Shown here piece by piece: positions 1-10,499 of a DNA stretch of 64,000 bases. The DNA is taken from positions 125,189,409-125,253,408 of the forward strand of contig OX375879.1 of assembly GCA_947359465.1 (NCBI GenBank), given 5' to 3'. The first letter of the stretch is position 1, and every line of letters starts with the position of its first letter. Under the pieces are notes generated by a model. It ran no database searches. It saw only the letters and a list, made by a program, of their open reading frames with translations, and was not told the DNA's origin. The translations under genes and the position numbers were made by a program. The DNA comes from Metellina segmentata. Taxonomy: Eukaryota; Arthropoda; Arachnida; Araneae; Tetragnathidae.

Positions 1-180
1 TTGTTCCCGAAGGGAAGGAACCGAGAACAACGCCTTGTCATTTTGAACCAGATGATGAAAAGAACACCTGATCTGGCGGCCCACTCTCTCACGCTACGCC
101 ATTGGAGGCCACATTTAACATGCACCAGCCCCCTTCGCACTCGCAACCTTCCGATTGCCAATTCGTCACTCTTCCAACAA
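1..180 (-). mobile_element. tRNA-derived SINE, head B, cut by window edge
   Basis: Reading the minus strand, the copy opens with a head-B tRNA-like start (TTGGAAGAGTGACGAATTGG at about 180-155) and runs through the body motifs, a CACTCTC box and a GAACAACGCC-like block. The 3' tail lies beyond the left edge of the window. The apparent reading frames in it are SINE sequence, not genes. Confidence 0.8.
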
Positions 181-644
181 TAGATAAAGTAATACATATT
201 TAACTATTTCATTTTCTTTGTATCTGGAACCGAGATGTTCATGCGATCTCGAAATGACAGAGCGAAAGTGTTTCTCTGAGAGCTTTCGCTCGTCCCCACC
301 TGTTGAGTCCTCATTGGCACACGCAACAGGTAGTAAGGAGGGACGGAGAGCCTCCTTTAATCGACCCTTCACTCCCCATAGCAGCGATTCCAGCGCAATT
401 TGGCTCCGGCGCTTTGGAGGAGCCGCTGTTTCTATGGAAACCACTCCAACAGTCGTTTACGCATAGAAGAAACATCTTAAGAGGCGTCAGCACACCCTTC
501 GTGGAGGCGATTTTTTGATATCACCGCGGAACTAATGTCGGGATTGATTTCTACGAGAGGAAAAGTATTTAACATGGCAGAAACTATTGCGTTTTAAATT
601 AAGTTGTTATAAAAATGGAGTAAAAACGGCCCAAGCTACATTTA
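181..644. other. Gene-free spacer
   Basis: No protein family, RNA gene or repeat is recognised here. It is moderately GC-rich around 280-440, with short open frames on both strands that show no similarity I can name. Confidence 0.4.
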
Positions 645-788
645 CGTGGTAGGTAGGTATTTTAATTAATGTCTTACTCAACAACACGACGGGCTATTGG
701 TGACGGTCCGGGATCAAACCCCGGAGGGAAAGAACCCAGGACAACATCACGTGACTTTGAACCACACCCAAGCCGGCACACATTACCT
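645..788 (-). mobile_element. SINE 3' part
   Basis: It starts with the tail in reverse (GGTAGGTAGGTATTTTAATT) and continues through ACGGGCTATTGGTGACGGTCC and the FGGA-type body block, then stops near GCCGGCACAC. The tRNA-like head is missing. Confidence 0.75.
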
Positions 789-860
789 GATCGTGGCTCA
801 AGATGACGTGGTGTCCTCGGATCTTTCCCTGTGGGATAGTTCCCGGACCTTCGTCAATAG
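789..860 (+). mobile_element. Short SINE body fragment
   Basis: This covers only the block from GATGACGTGGTGTCCTCGG to CGTCAATAG. It lies head-to-head with the previous fragment, so 645-860 can fold back on itself. Confidence 0.65.
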
Positions 861-879
861 AAATGGCGTTTATAGCGTG

Positions 880-1115
880 GTAGGGTAGGTATTTTTAATT
901 AACATCACAGAGGTGCAACACAACGAGCTATAGGCGAGGGCAAACCCCGAAGGCAAAGATTCGACGACGACACCACGTCTTTTTGAACTAGAACCGAGCT
1001 GTCACCCCACTCTCCAAACTTCCACACTACGCTAACGTGAGGACATTCAAGATAAGACGGATTGAACGTGCCTCCTTGGTTGGATTCCGCTGCTCTTCCA
1101 ATCGCATAGGTCGGC
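880..1115 (-). mobile_element. SINE, head B (partial)
   Basis: The reverse tail GGTAGGTATTTTTAATTAAC leads into the body (CACCCCACTCTCCAAACTTCC). The copy ends in a degraded head B whose CTGCTCTTCCAATC is recognisable. Several small deletions are present. Confidence 0.75.
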
Positions 1116-1253
1116 CGCCCTGAAATTCTATTTTCAACTTTCCTCTGTTTGTCTCGTCATTAGCAAATCTCACCCGATCCCAATGGACCATCCATTTGGA
1201 AGGGCAACCTCTTATTATATGCAACTATAGTATCTCCTGTGTTTTCCGTGGCA

Positions 1254-1377
1254 TATGACCGTGGTTCAAAATTACGAGGTGTTGTCCCCGGATCTTTCCC
1301 TCAAGGGACTGATCTCGGACCGTCGTCAATAGCCCGTTGTGTTGCTCTAGTACGACGTTAACTAAAAATTACCATTA
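1254..1377 (+). mobile_element. 5'-truncated SINE with target duplication
   Basis: Only the 3' third of the SINE is present, from GACCGTGGTTCAAAATTACG to the AAAATTACC tail. It is bounded by CCGTGGCA at 1246-1253 and 1378-1385. It interrupts the repeat that continues at 1386; the second copy of that repeat near 3250 lacks the insertion, which supports the boundaries. Confidence 0.75.
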
Positions 1378-1855
1378 CCGTGGCAATTAAAGTTTAGATG
1401 GAATATGTGACGTCACCAGTAGGCAGAGTTTCTAGTTGTTTTGATTGGTTGTGTGATGTCACGAGCGAAACGAGATACGAAGTATCAAAATTCATTACAT
1501 TCGCAATCGCCATGGAAATAACGTTGAGTATGAAAGAATTGTGGTATGCAGCTCATTGTTTTACCAGTGTTGATCAAAAATTAAATTTTCCAATAATATT
1601 GATTTAGCAGTATTGCTCAAACAACAAAACCATGCGAAAGCAAGGCAAGCTGACAGATAGTGGTGGAAAAAGGTTTTTACATAGCCAGTGACAAAAAAAT
1701 GTGACAGATAGTGTTGAAAAAAAGTTTATTTTCAGTCAGTGGTCACATACCATCAGGTTTTAAAAATTACTTATATAAATGAAATGTGACCCAACTAAAT
1801 AAATTTTTTTATTCCGTATGACCAGCCATTTATCCTAGTCGCATTACACTCTCAC
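1378..1855 (+). repeat. Unclassified repeat, copy 1 of a direct pair
   Basis: This aligns over about 470 bp with 3245-3725 in the same orientation. Shared words include GATTGGTTGTG, GATGTCACGA, TATTGCTCAAA and GCCATTTATCCTAGTC. It shows many substitutions and no convincing coding potential. The pair flanks the Tc1 remnant at 1970-3230. Confidence 0.6.
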
Positions 1856-1969
1856 ACAAAAAAAGAAGTTTCACTTAGAAGGAATTATCAGAATGTAATG
1901 CAATTTACAAGCTTAGTAAAGTCCTTATAAATGAGTAAGAGATTAATATTTGAGACTAAAAAACGCAAA

Positions 1970-3230
1970 CTTTATTGAGAGAAAATAATAAAAATTGGTA
2001 TCATTCAGTATTGCGTATGACAGCCATTATACCTGATGCGGCATGCCAAGCGCCTTGGTAGTAAGTCATACAAGCTCTTTATGAAGTCCTGCGATAGTCC
2101 ATCTCATGTTGCTTGAACTCTGTCACGTAGTTCCAGCAGATTACGCGGTACAAGTGACGGTGACATCTTGTCCAATGGCATCCCATACATTCTCGGGGAC
2201 AGGTCCGGTGAGTATACCGGCCATGGTAAGATATCGTGTTGTAGACAAGCTCTAGAGACGGCAGCAATATGGGGTCGAGCATTGTCCTGTTGAAAAAGAC
2301 GGTGAACCTGGGAGTTCAGGAAAGGAAGCGTAAATGGCAGTAAAATTTCTTGTACGTAATACTGGCTTGTCAAAGAGCGCGTAACGAATGCCAACGGTGA
2401 TTTGGCATCATACGCAATTGGCACCCCACCATGACTCCAGGTCTTCCTGACTTGTGACGCTGCACAACAAACGGTGAATATTGGTAGTGACCACGTTGCC
2501 TCCATATTCGAATTCGATTGTCTTCCGTACCCAGACAGAAGCGGGATTCGTAAGTGAAGTTCATTCGACGCCCCATATCCCCGACACCATTGCAGTCTTT
2601 GATGGCGATGCAATGTTGTTCACGCAATGTGTGTACGTGACTTGAGTCCCACGTTGTGAAGTCATCGATAAATAGTACGATCACTTATTAGATGATCGAG
2701 AGAGGTTCCCACTGCCCGTGCAATGTCTGCAACAGAGGCTGTTGGATCAGTTTGCGCATGTCTTACAACACGTCGATCCCCTCTCGGTCCTGTTTCTCTA
2801 AGCCTTCCTGCATTGACGCTGGCATGTTGTATCCACCACTGCCACCAGCGTATAATATCACAACAACCAATATGTTGCGGAAGCTGTCGATTAGATCATC
2901 CACCTTCTCGGAGGCCAATGACTCGGCCTCTATCAAACTCTCACAGTTGCTTAAATTGCTTGCGAACTTTGTTCCGAGGCATAACTCAATGAGAAACGAT
3001 GGAACCAACACAATAGCATGAGCCGAAATGAATTTGCTGCGCTTCTGGAAGTCCTTTTATGCCTCGGTATGCAGCGTGTTTGAGAGCTGCCTTGCGTGTG
3101 GAGCATGCTCAAACGATTCTGAAAATTTGATCATTTGTATCTCCAACGCAGATGTATCACTCCTCCAAATGTCATTTATGCCGGTCTACTCCTTCCAGGT
3201 GCAACCCTTTTGTCTTAGTGTGCACATAAA
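1970..3230 (-). pseudogene. Tc1/mariner-type transposase remnant
   Basis: On the minus strand a transposase reads from a start at 2982 (MPRNKVRKQFKQL) to about 2036, with frameshifts and stops. An N-terminal helix-turn-helix region (EFDRGRVIGLREGGWSN) is followed by YESRF near the first catalytic Asp site. The second catalytic region reads FQQDNARPHIAAVSRACLQ, then LPWPVYSPDLSP. The last catalytic region is disrupted by a frameshift. Sequence from 2990 to about 3230 resembles the 5' untranslated part of such elements. I could not define terminal inverted repeats. It cannot encode an active enzyme. Confidence 0.85.
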
Positions 3231-3244
3231 ACGCTAGATTCTGC

Positions 3245-3725
3245 TGTTTTCCGTGGCTGTTAAAGTTTTGATTGGTTTTGTGACCTCACGAGTAGGCTGA
3301 GTTTCTAATTGCTTGGATTGGTTGTGAGATGTCACGATCGAAACCAGATACGAATTATCAAAAATCATAACATACGAAATCGCCATAGAAATAGCATTGA
3401 CTATAAAACGATACCCGTACTCAGTTAATATTTTTACCACTGTAGATCAAAAATTAAGTTTCCCGATGATAATGTTTTACCAGTATTGCTCAAAAAACAA
3501 AACCATGCAAAAGCTAGGCAAATTGACGGAGAATGGTGGAAAAAGGTTTATACACAGCCACTAATCTTCAAAATTTGACAGATAGTGGTAAGAAAAAATG
3601 TTCATACAAAGCCAGTGATCATGCACCGTCAGGTTAAAAAAATATATAATTTTGAAGTTTGACCAAAATTAATACATTTTGTAATTCACACGTCGTATGA
3701 TTGGTCATTTATCCTAGTCTTTATG
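3245..3725 (+). repeat. Unclassified repeat, copy 2 of a direct pair
   Basis: This is the partner of 1378-1855. It preserves the sequence TTTTCCGTGGCTGTTAAAG without the SINE that splits copy 1, so it shows the pre-insertion state. No reading frame is conserved between the two copies. Confidence 0.6.
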
Positions 3726-4154
3726 AAATAGATTGCAATAATTTGCTCAGGTATAATACATGCCGTTGGTCCTATTTCATCGCTGAAAACGAAAGGATAT
3801 AATTGTAATAAGACACATCCTTTCACGGCGAATCCTCTTTTTGTTTCACTCCGTTTCTTTTCAAATGTTTCTGAACAAAAACTTTTTCTCGCAACTCAAT
3901 TCGAAACGAACATCAGCGGTTTTTGCGGAACGTTTATTTTTAAGTATGTTTAAGTTTTCTTATATATATTCTGAAAAAAAGCTGTTTCTCCAATGACGGA
4001 TAGAGAGAGACTACACAGTTTCTTGTTCACGTCATTTTTTTTCTCTTTTAAAAATATAAATCAAGGTCAAATGTTTTTTTGCATGTTTGTCATACTTTTA
4101 ATGAATTTCCTTCAAAATTAATTTTGATCTTTCAATTCAGCTATCATAATGAAT
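3726..4154. other. AT-rich spacer
   Basis: No gene or known repeat is recognised. Runs of T and A dominate after 3850. Confidence 0.4.
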
Positions 4155-4156
4155 TA

Positions 4157-5045
4157 CACAGTCCAGTCACATTAATGTGACCACCACCTACTTTCGACGT
4201 CAACATGAAATAACCAATCACAAAAGGCAGGTGGCAGCACATTGCAGTGGAGTGTATATAAAGGATGTCCTAGGGCATCGGAAAGCATTTCAATCGTTGG
4301 CGTAATGCAGAAACGTAGCGATTTATCCGACGTCCAAAAAGGCATGATTATTGGCTTTCGGGCCAAGGGTGGAAGCATTTCGGAAACGGCTAATTTTGTG
4401 AACTGTTCGCGTGCCGCCGTGGTAAAAGTATACCGTGCATGGCAAAATGGCACTATCCAAAATCAGCGGCGTGGCGTGGCACATGTGGTGCACCACGGGC
4501 TATAGATGACAGAGGCGAACGAAGGCTACGGAGATGCGTTCGGGCGAATAGACGTGCAACTGTTGAGCAACTGACCGACCAGATGAACCAAGGGACTACC
4601 AAGAGTGTATCCTCAACAACGGTTCAGCGAACGTTGCTGCGCATGGGCCTCCGCAGCGGACGCCTGGTTAATGCACCTATGCTGACTGCTGTTCATCGGC
4701 GACGAAGGCTGGAATTTGCACGCCAGTACCGCAACTGGACGACTACAGAGTGGCGACAGGTGGCTTTTTCAGATGAATCACGTTTTATGCTCCATCGGAC
4801 AGATGGACGTTGGCGTATACGGCGTGAAACGTCTGAAAGCAAACACCCTGCAACAATTGCCGGAAGGATCCAGGCTGGAGGAGGGAGCATTATGGTTTGG
4901 GGAATGTTTTCCTGGCATTCACTGGGTGCACTCATCATCAGAAACCTAAATGACTCTCTTCCTGCACGTGTCGCAGCGGTCCGCTCTGCCAAAGGTGGTT
5001 ATTCTGGCTTTTGACAGGTGGTCACATTAATGTAACTGGACTGTG
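4157..5045 (+). mobile_element. Tc1-like element with large internal deletion
   Basis: The ends are near-perfect inverted repeats of about 29 bp (CACAGTCCAGTCACATTAAT at the left; one mismatch at the right) bounded by TA at 4155-4156 and 5046-5047. The transposase starts at 4304 (MQKRSDLSDVQKGMIIGFR) and has one frameshift near 4475. It then continues through an N-terminal HTH (RRATVEQLTDQMNQG), the first catalytic motif (AFSDESRFMLH) and IMVWGMFSWHSLGALI. There it jumps straight to the C-terminal DSLPARVAAVRSAKGG, so the segment carrying the second Asp and the Glu of the DD34E triad is missing. At 889 bp it is roughly half the length of a full Tc1 element. The intact ends suggest a recent copy that could be moved in trans. 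Confidence 0.92.
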
Positions 5046-5082
5046 TATTTAAAAAATATTTCGCATACCAAACATGGTTTAG

Positions 5083-5260
5083 TAGGTATTTAATTAAGGT
5101 TAAAATGATGCAACCCGAGACGGTCTATTGGCAGATGTCTGGGTATAGGTATATAAATAACGTCGTACTATAGCAACACAATCGGATCAATCCCCTAAGG
5201 AAAAGATACGGGGACAACACCTCGTCATTGTGAACCACGGTCAGGTGACGAAACAAATCA
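5083..5260 (-). mobile_element. Two SINE 3' fragments
   Basis: A degraded tail at 5083-5140 and a clearer piece at 5151-5258 (AACGTCGTACTATAGCAACAC to GTGAACCACGGTCAGGTGACG) both read on the minus strand. The heads are missing. Confidence 0.6.
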
Positions 5261-5283
5261 TTTCGGCAAATCCTCTTTAAGAT

Positions 5284-5549
5284 GTGAGCATCTCGATGGG
5301 AAGGCTCCTAGTTCAAATCCGGTTCAGAGTATGAATGTTTGTAAGCAGCTGGTGCACTTTAAATTTGTTGTGGCCGAAAGTCCTCACGTCGGGTTGGTGT
5401 GGACCTTTGGAGAGTGAAATGCCAGCTCAGGTGTTGGCATCTGACTCTGGTTCAAAAAGACGTGGTGTTGTCCTCAGATCTTTTCTTTGGGGAAGCAATA
5501 ACAGGCAGTCGTCACTAGCTCGTTGTGTTGCTCTAGTGCGACGTTAATT
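5284..5549 (+). mobile_element. SINE, head A (5' incomplete)
   Basis: It begins within the tRNA-like part (CTAGTTCAAATCCGG, a B-box variant), continues through TTTGTAAGCAGCTGGTGCAC and reaches GTGCGACGTTAATTA. It abuts an inverted copy at its 3' end. Confidence 0.8.
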
Positions 5550-5785
5550 AGAGCAACACAACGGGCTATCAACGACGGTACGAGATGAATCCCTTAAGGG
5601 AAAGAACCGGAAACAACACGGGATTTTAACCACGGTCAGATGACGAGGCAATGCCTGATCTGCACCCCACTCTCCAAAATTCTACACCCACCCGAAGTGA
5701 AGACATGACAGGTTTATAGTGCACCATAAGTTTACAAATATCTATACACTGACCAGGAACCTTCCGATCTAGAGGCCTTATCAAA
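5550..5785 (-). mobile_element. SINE, head A, tail-to-tail with its neighbour
   Basis: It starts with AGAGCAACACAACGGGCTAT immediately after the previous copy's tail and ends in the head-A sequence GACCAGGAACCTTCCGATC. With 5284-5549 it forms an inverted pair of about 230 bp arms with almost no spacer. Confidence 0.8.
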
Positions 5786-6022
5786 CGGAGGATTGTAGGT
5801 TCAAATTCAACCACCGTGGTGTACCAAGGGGCACATTAAATCTGTCGTGGCCTCAAATGTCCTCACGTTGGCGTGGTGTGAAAGCCAGCTCAGGTGTTGC
5901 CTCCTTTTCTGACTGTGGTTCAAAATGATAGTGTGTTGTCCTCGGATCTTTCCCTTATGGGATTGATCCCGGATCGTCGTCAATAGTCCGTTGTGTTGCT
6001 CCAGTACGACGTTAATTGAAAT
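5786..6022 (+). mobile_element. SINE, head B
   Basis: Head B (ACGGAGGATTGTAGGTTCAAA, then ACCGTGGTGTACC) joins directly onto the head of the previous copy. The body is slightly deleted before the AATTGAAATTACC tail. Confidence 0.8.
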
Positions 6023-6079
6023 TACCTTACCATATCAATGGAAAAGCCTCGTTAAACTGTGGCATAATAGGTAGACAAC

Positions 6080-6310
6080 GTGAGCAACACAACGCGCGAT
6101 TGGAGACGAGCCGCGATTAGTTCCGAAAGGGAAGATCCAAGGACAACACCACATCGTTTTGAACTACGGTCAGATGACGCGGTCACACCTGAGCAGGTAC
6201 CCTACTCCAAACACTTCTATACCACGACAGATTGAACTTGCACCAGCTCCTTTTGTACACGACGGTCTGGTTGGGTTGTCTTCCAACCGCTCTACCTAGG
6301 CCCTCAATGC
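6080..6310 (-). mobile_element. SINE, head B
   Basis: It runs from GTGAGCAACACAACGCGCG through CCTACTCCAAACACTTC to the head-B end GTCTTCCAACCGCTC. The body is diverged but collinear with other copies. Confidence 0.8.
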
Positions 6311-6330
6311 GGTAGTACATTGTTGGTAAT

Positions 6331-7680
6331 TTGGTAATTTTAGTTAACGTCGTACTAGAGCAACACAACGGGCCAATTACGACAGTCTGGGATCAGTTCC
6401 TTAAGGGAAATATTCGAGGACAACACCTCGTAATTTTGAACCACGGTCAGATGACGAAGCAACACCTGAGCTGGCACCCCACTCTCCAAACTTCCACGCC
6501 AACCCAAGAGAATTGAATGGGTAATTGGTAATTTTTAGTTAACGTCGTACTAGAGCAACACAACGGGCTATTGACGACGGTCAGGGATCAGTCCCTTAAG
6601 GGAAAGATCCGAGGACAATACCTCGTAATTTTGAACCACGGTCAGATGACGAAGCAACACCTGAGCTGGCACCCCACTCTCCAAACTTCCACGCCAACCC
6701 AAGAGAATTGAATGGGTAATTGGTAATTTTTAGTTAACGTCGTACTAGAGCAACACAACGGGCTATTGACGACGGTCAGGGATCAGTCCCTTAAGGGAAA
6801 GATCCGAGGACAATACCTCGTAATTTTGAACCACGGTCAGATGACGAAGCAACACCTGAGCTGGCACCCCACTCTCCAAACTTCCACGCCAACCCAAGAG
6901 AATTGAATGGGTAATTGGTAATTTTTAGTTAACGTCGTACTAGAGCAACACAACGGGCTATTGACGACGGTCAGGGATCAGTCCCTTAAGGGAAAGATCC
7001 GAGGACAATACCTCGTAATTTTGAACCACGGTCAGATGACGAAGCAACACCTGAGCTGGCACCCCACTCTCCAAACTTCCACGCCAACCCAAGAGAATTG
7101 AATGGGTAATTGGTAATTTTTAGTTAACGTCGTACTAGAGCAACACAACGGGCTATTGACGACGGTCAGGGATCAGTCCCTTAAGGGAAAGATCCGAGGA
7201 CAATACCTCGTAATTTTGAACCACGGTCAGATGACGAAGCAACACCTGAGCTGGCACCCCACTCTCCAAACTTCCACGCCAACCCAAGAGAATTGAATGG
7301 GTAATTGGTAATTTTTAGTTAACGTCGTACTAGAGCAACACAACGGGCTATTGACGACGGTCAGGGATCAGTCCCTTAAGGGAAAGATCCGAGGACAATA
7401 CCTCGTAATTTTGAACCACGGTCAGATGACGAAGCAACACCTGAGCTGGCACCCCACTCTCCAAACTTCCACGCCAACCCAAGAGAATTGAATGGGTAAT
7501 TGGTAATTTTTAGTTAACGTCGTACTAGAGCAACACAACGGGCTATTGACGACGGTCAGGGATCAGTCCCTTAAGGGAAAGATCCGAGGACAATACCTCG
7601 TAATTTTGAACCACGGTCAGATGACGAAGCAACACCTGAGCTGGCACCCCACTCTCCAAACTTCCACGCCAACCCAACGT
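6331..7680 (-). repeat. 195-bp tandem array of SINE 3' sequence
   Basis: Seven units start at 6349, 6544, 6739, 6934, 7129, 7324 and 7519, giving an exact period of 195 bp. Each holds the SINE tail and 3' body in reverse, ending CGCCAACCCA. In units 1-6 this is followed by about 14 bp (AGAGAATTGAATGGG) that also borders the hAT remnant at 7681. Unit 1 carries several substitutions, while units 2-6 look identical by eye, so the expansion is recent. The unit includes a SINE-hAT junction and therefore arose after that junction formed. Confidence 0.95.
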
Positions 7681-8960
7681 GAGAGAATTGAATGGGAGGT
7701 ATGCGCTTGCAAAGAGTTCGTGATTGCTCCTATGTTTGGATCTGTATTGGAAATCGCAAGTCATCCTCTGGTTCCAATCAATATCGATATTTTGCTTTAA
7801 TGGCAACTAATTTTGAAAAGCCGATTTCTAATAAGCTCGATACAAACTGAATCAAAATATTAATTGCCTTTTTCTTCAAATATTTTTCATGTGAAGCGAT
7901 ATTAGATTTAGAAATATGAAACAATAATGGATCACGTATCCCACCTAATTCACTACCTGGAAATTTTCTCCCAATTTTATTGTCTGACGGAAAATGATGA
8001 TTTTAAATAGTAATTAATTTATATTATTTCCTTTAGTAAATATTCTGAAAAGCACGGGAACATATCTTTGTTCAATTATCCATGCCAAAGTATCAGCTTA
8101 TTATTGAAAGCTTCAATTTTTACTGCTCGATGTTAAAATGTTAGCACTCTCTCCCTGTAGACTTAAATTCAAGTCGTTAAGTTTTTCGAAAATGTCAACC
8201 ATGTAACTGAGTTTTTCAAGCGAATGATCATTAAACTTGCCATTACGTGTTTCTTTCCTACCAAAAAATTATAAACTTCGAATCTCAAATTGAATTGACG
8301 TCGCAGTATTTTGCCACCTGAGAGTCAACTGACTTCGACACAGAACCCTTCTCATTACAGAGTATTGAAATGAGACGACTGCTTAGGGTACTGTTGCTTG
8401 TAATGTACCAACATCCTGTGTGAAATATCTTGTGCAATTCTTCATCAATGTCTTTCGTAACAAGAGCTTGTCAATGTATCGTGCAATGGTTGAATACTAT
8501 ACGTGGAGAAAGTTTCTTTATTAACCCTCTTAGTCCTTTATTACTACTCGTTAATGCTGAAGCACCATCAGTGCAAACCGCGACACAGTGTGTCCAGGTA
8601 AGGTAATTGGTTTCAAAATATCTATTAATAATTTAAAATATTTTCTCTCCATTTGTTTTTCCTTCCAATTTTTTCCAACATGAAAAGTCTTCTGATATGT
8701 CTTCTTCATTAAACGTATCTCACATAAAAAATTGATTCAGACAGTTTAGTGATGTTAGCAGTTTTGCCAAGTTGTAGGGCAAATACGGGAGAGTTTTGTA
8801 ATCGATTTAACAGAACAGATTCTATATTACGTGATATGGCGGAAATTAAGCTAGAAACTGTATGTCTTGATAATGGTATCGTTTTTCAATCGTTATCATA
8901 TTAACGAAAAAGCAGTATATAAACGGAATTACTGAATGCACCTGAATGAACGTAAGAAGC
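7681..8960 (-). pseudogene. hAT transposase remnant, copy 1
   Basis: Minus-strand frames match the C-terminal half of ZBED-type hAT transposases, with stops and shifts. Near 8230-8150 it reads LEKLSYMVDIFEKLNDLNLS then QGESANIL. The dimerisation-region end near 7870-7700 reads SKLVAIKAKYR then RLEPEDDLRF. The N-terminal DNA-binding part is not seen. A near-identical copy lies at 30973-32265, which retains about 23 bp near 31626 that are missing here near 8338. Confidence 0.8.
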
Positions 8961-9071
8961 AGCAAAACCGAACTACTGAGGCACAGACTGAAAGAACTGC
9001 ACTGTAGTAAAAATGACCACTGCTAAACTTCAGACCTACCAAAGTTGCTTATGAATCCCTACAGAAGAGCG

Positions 9072-9400
9072 ACGACCAACCGGTATAGTGGTTAAGGTGT
9101 TAGCCTCTGGAACGGAAGGTTCCTAGTTTGAATCTGGGTTCGGGCATGGATGTTTGTAAGCGTATGGTGTAGAGGCGGCTGGTGCACCTTAAATCTGTTG
9201 TGGCCGAAAGTCCTCACGTTGGGTTGCTGTGGAAGTTTGGAAAGTGGGGTGCCAGCTCAAGTGTTGATTCGTCATCTGAACGTGGTTCAAAATTACGAGG
9301 TGTTGTCTTCGGATCTTTCCCTTAAGGGATTGATCCCGGACCGTCGTCAATAGCCCGTTGTGTTGCTCTAGTACGACGTTAACTAAAAAAATTACCAAAA
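9072..9400 (+). mobile_element. Full-length SINE, head A
   Basis: It starts GACGACCAACCGGTATAGTGG, with an A-box-like TAGTGGTTAAGG and a B box (AGTTTGAATCTGG variant), and proceeds to GTTAACTAAAAAAATTACC. This is one of the least damaged copies. I did not find a convincing target-site duplication. Confidence 0.9.
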
Positions 9401-9688
9401 AAATTGACGAGAGCAGTTAAAAGGCCACTCAAATTGACAATTATATTTTACCACTATGTTCGTCTACCGTTTTCCGAAGTATATGTATTATATAGACAAA
9501 TGTTTTCGTAAAAAAATATAGTTATTTTTTTATAAATAATATCTCCTTTCACTAATTTACTTTTACCTAATACTTGTTGAATAAATGCCTTATATTTCTT
9601 ATTGTCAAAAAAATTTCTTTGAATTTGGCGACCCACAATAATTTTTACGCGACGGAGTCGCAACCCACGGTTTGCTCAACGATGCCAT
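9401..9688. other. AT-rich spacer
   Basis: There are long A and T runs and no recognisable gene or repeat. Confidence 0.4.
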
Positions 9689-9880
9689 AAGGGAAAGATC
9701 CGAGGACTACACCACGTCATTCTGAACCACGGTCAGATGACGAGGAAACACCTGAGCTGGCACCCCACTCTCCATACGTCCACACCAACTCAATGAGAGG
9801 ACTTTGGGCCACGACAGATTTTAGGTGCACCAGCCCCATTTATACACGACGGTATTTGTTGGATTCGAACTCACAAGTCT
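9689..9880 (-). mobile_element. SINE, head B, 3' truncated
   Basis: It covers AAGGGAAAGATCCGAGGAC through the body to the head-B end (TTGGATTCGAACTCACAAG). It is followed by a run of 11 C and an A-rich stretch to 9915. Confidence 0.8.
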
Positions 9881-9944
9881 TCCAAACAAACCCCCCCCCC
9901 ACCAAAAAAAAAGAAGAATATTTAGAGTAAAGGCATGTAGGTAT

Positions 9945-10035
9945 TTCAATTAACGTCGCACTGGAGCACCACAAGGGGTTATTGACGAAAGACCGGTCCC
10001 AATCCCCGATGGGAAATGACAAATCTCGGACAAAA
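9945..10035 (-). mobile_element. SINE tail fragment
   Basis: TATTTCAATTAACGTCGCAC and GGGTTATTGACGAAAGACCGG are recognisable. It then merges into the GC-richer region ahead of the exon at 10294. Confidence 0.6.
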
Positions 10036-10293
10036 TCTTCTCGTGGGTTTACGTCGATATTAGGGCTGAATTTGTTTTTGCGCCCTTCAATCCCACTCGA
10101 TGGCAGCGTCCACGTGGGTGGTGTCGGGGCGCCACCTACCATCAGGGCGTCTTCCAATGGGGCTCTTCGTCAGGAACTTTGCGGGGCAAGTAGTCTCAGG
10201 AACCGCCTTCGACTCTCAGAGTTCCCGGTCCAGTGTTCCGCAGCTTCATGTCGGAGTGCCGCGCCGGTTGACAGCCGCTCCATCCTTTCGGCC

Positions 10294-10345
10294 ATGGGGC
10301 TGATCCTCGTGCTCCTCGCCGCCGCCCTCGCGATCACAGCCACAG
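10294..10345 (+). CDS. Putative first coding exon with signal peptide
   Basis: The ATG at 10294 has a good eukaryotic start context (GGCCATGG). It opens a hydrophobic leader, MGLILVLLAAALAITAT, typical of a secretory signal peptide. The frame runs directly into a strong 5' splice donor (CACAG then GTGAGT at 10346), leaving the exon in phase 1. The surrounding 10080-10350 is markedly GC-rich compared with the window and free of repeats. This is what the first exon of a secreted or membrane protein gene looks like; the protein cannot be identified from 17 residues. No later exon was recognised downstream, so the following intron may be very long or the exon may be a chance match. Confidence 0.5.
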
Positions 10346-10499
10346 GTGAGTAGGGAAGCCTCTTCCCAACTCCACTCTCCGATAACTTTTCATTCAGTGT
10401 TTGATAAATGTCGCGCAATCGTCTCTTTTTAAGTTCACAAAAATATTCCATTAACACTTTCTCATTGTACCCCGAGTTTCTTCGAATTAAATCACACTG

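Noticed and set aside
6331..7680. CRISPR-like array
   Set aside because: The units are contiguous 195-bp copies of SINE sequence with no unique spacers, in a eukaryotic context.
7543..7806. Open frames of 60-87 codons repeated in SINE copies (also near 6331, 9189, 30788, 39329)
   Set aside because: They are chance frames through the SINE body, recurring only because the SINE does, and are read from both strands.
9072..9160. Functional tRNA genes at the SINE heads
   Set aside because: The heads keep A-box and B-box-like sequences but no complete cloverleaf with an acceptor stem, and all are joined to the SINE body.
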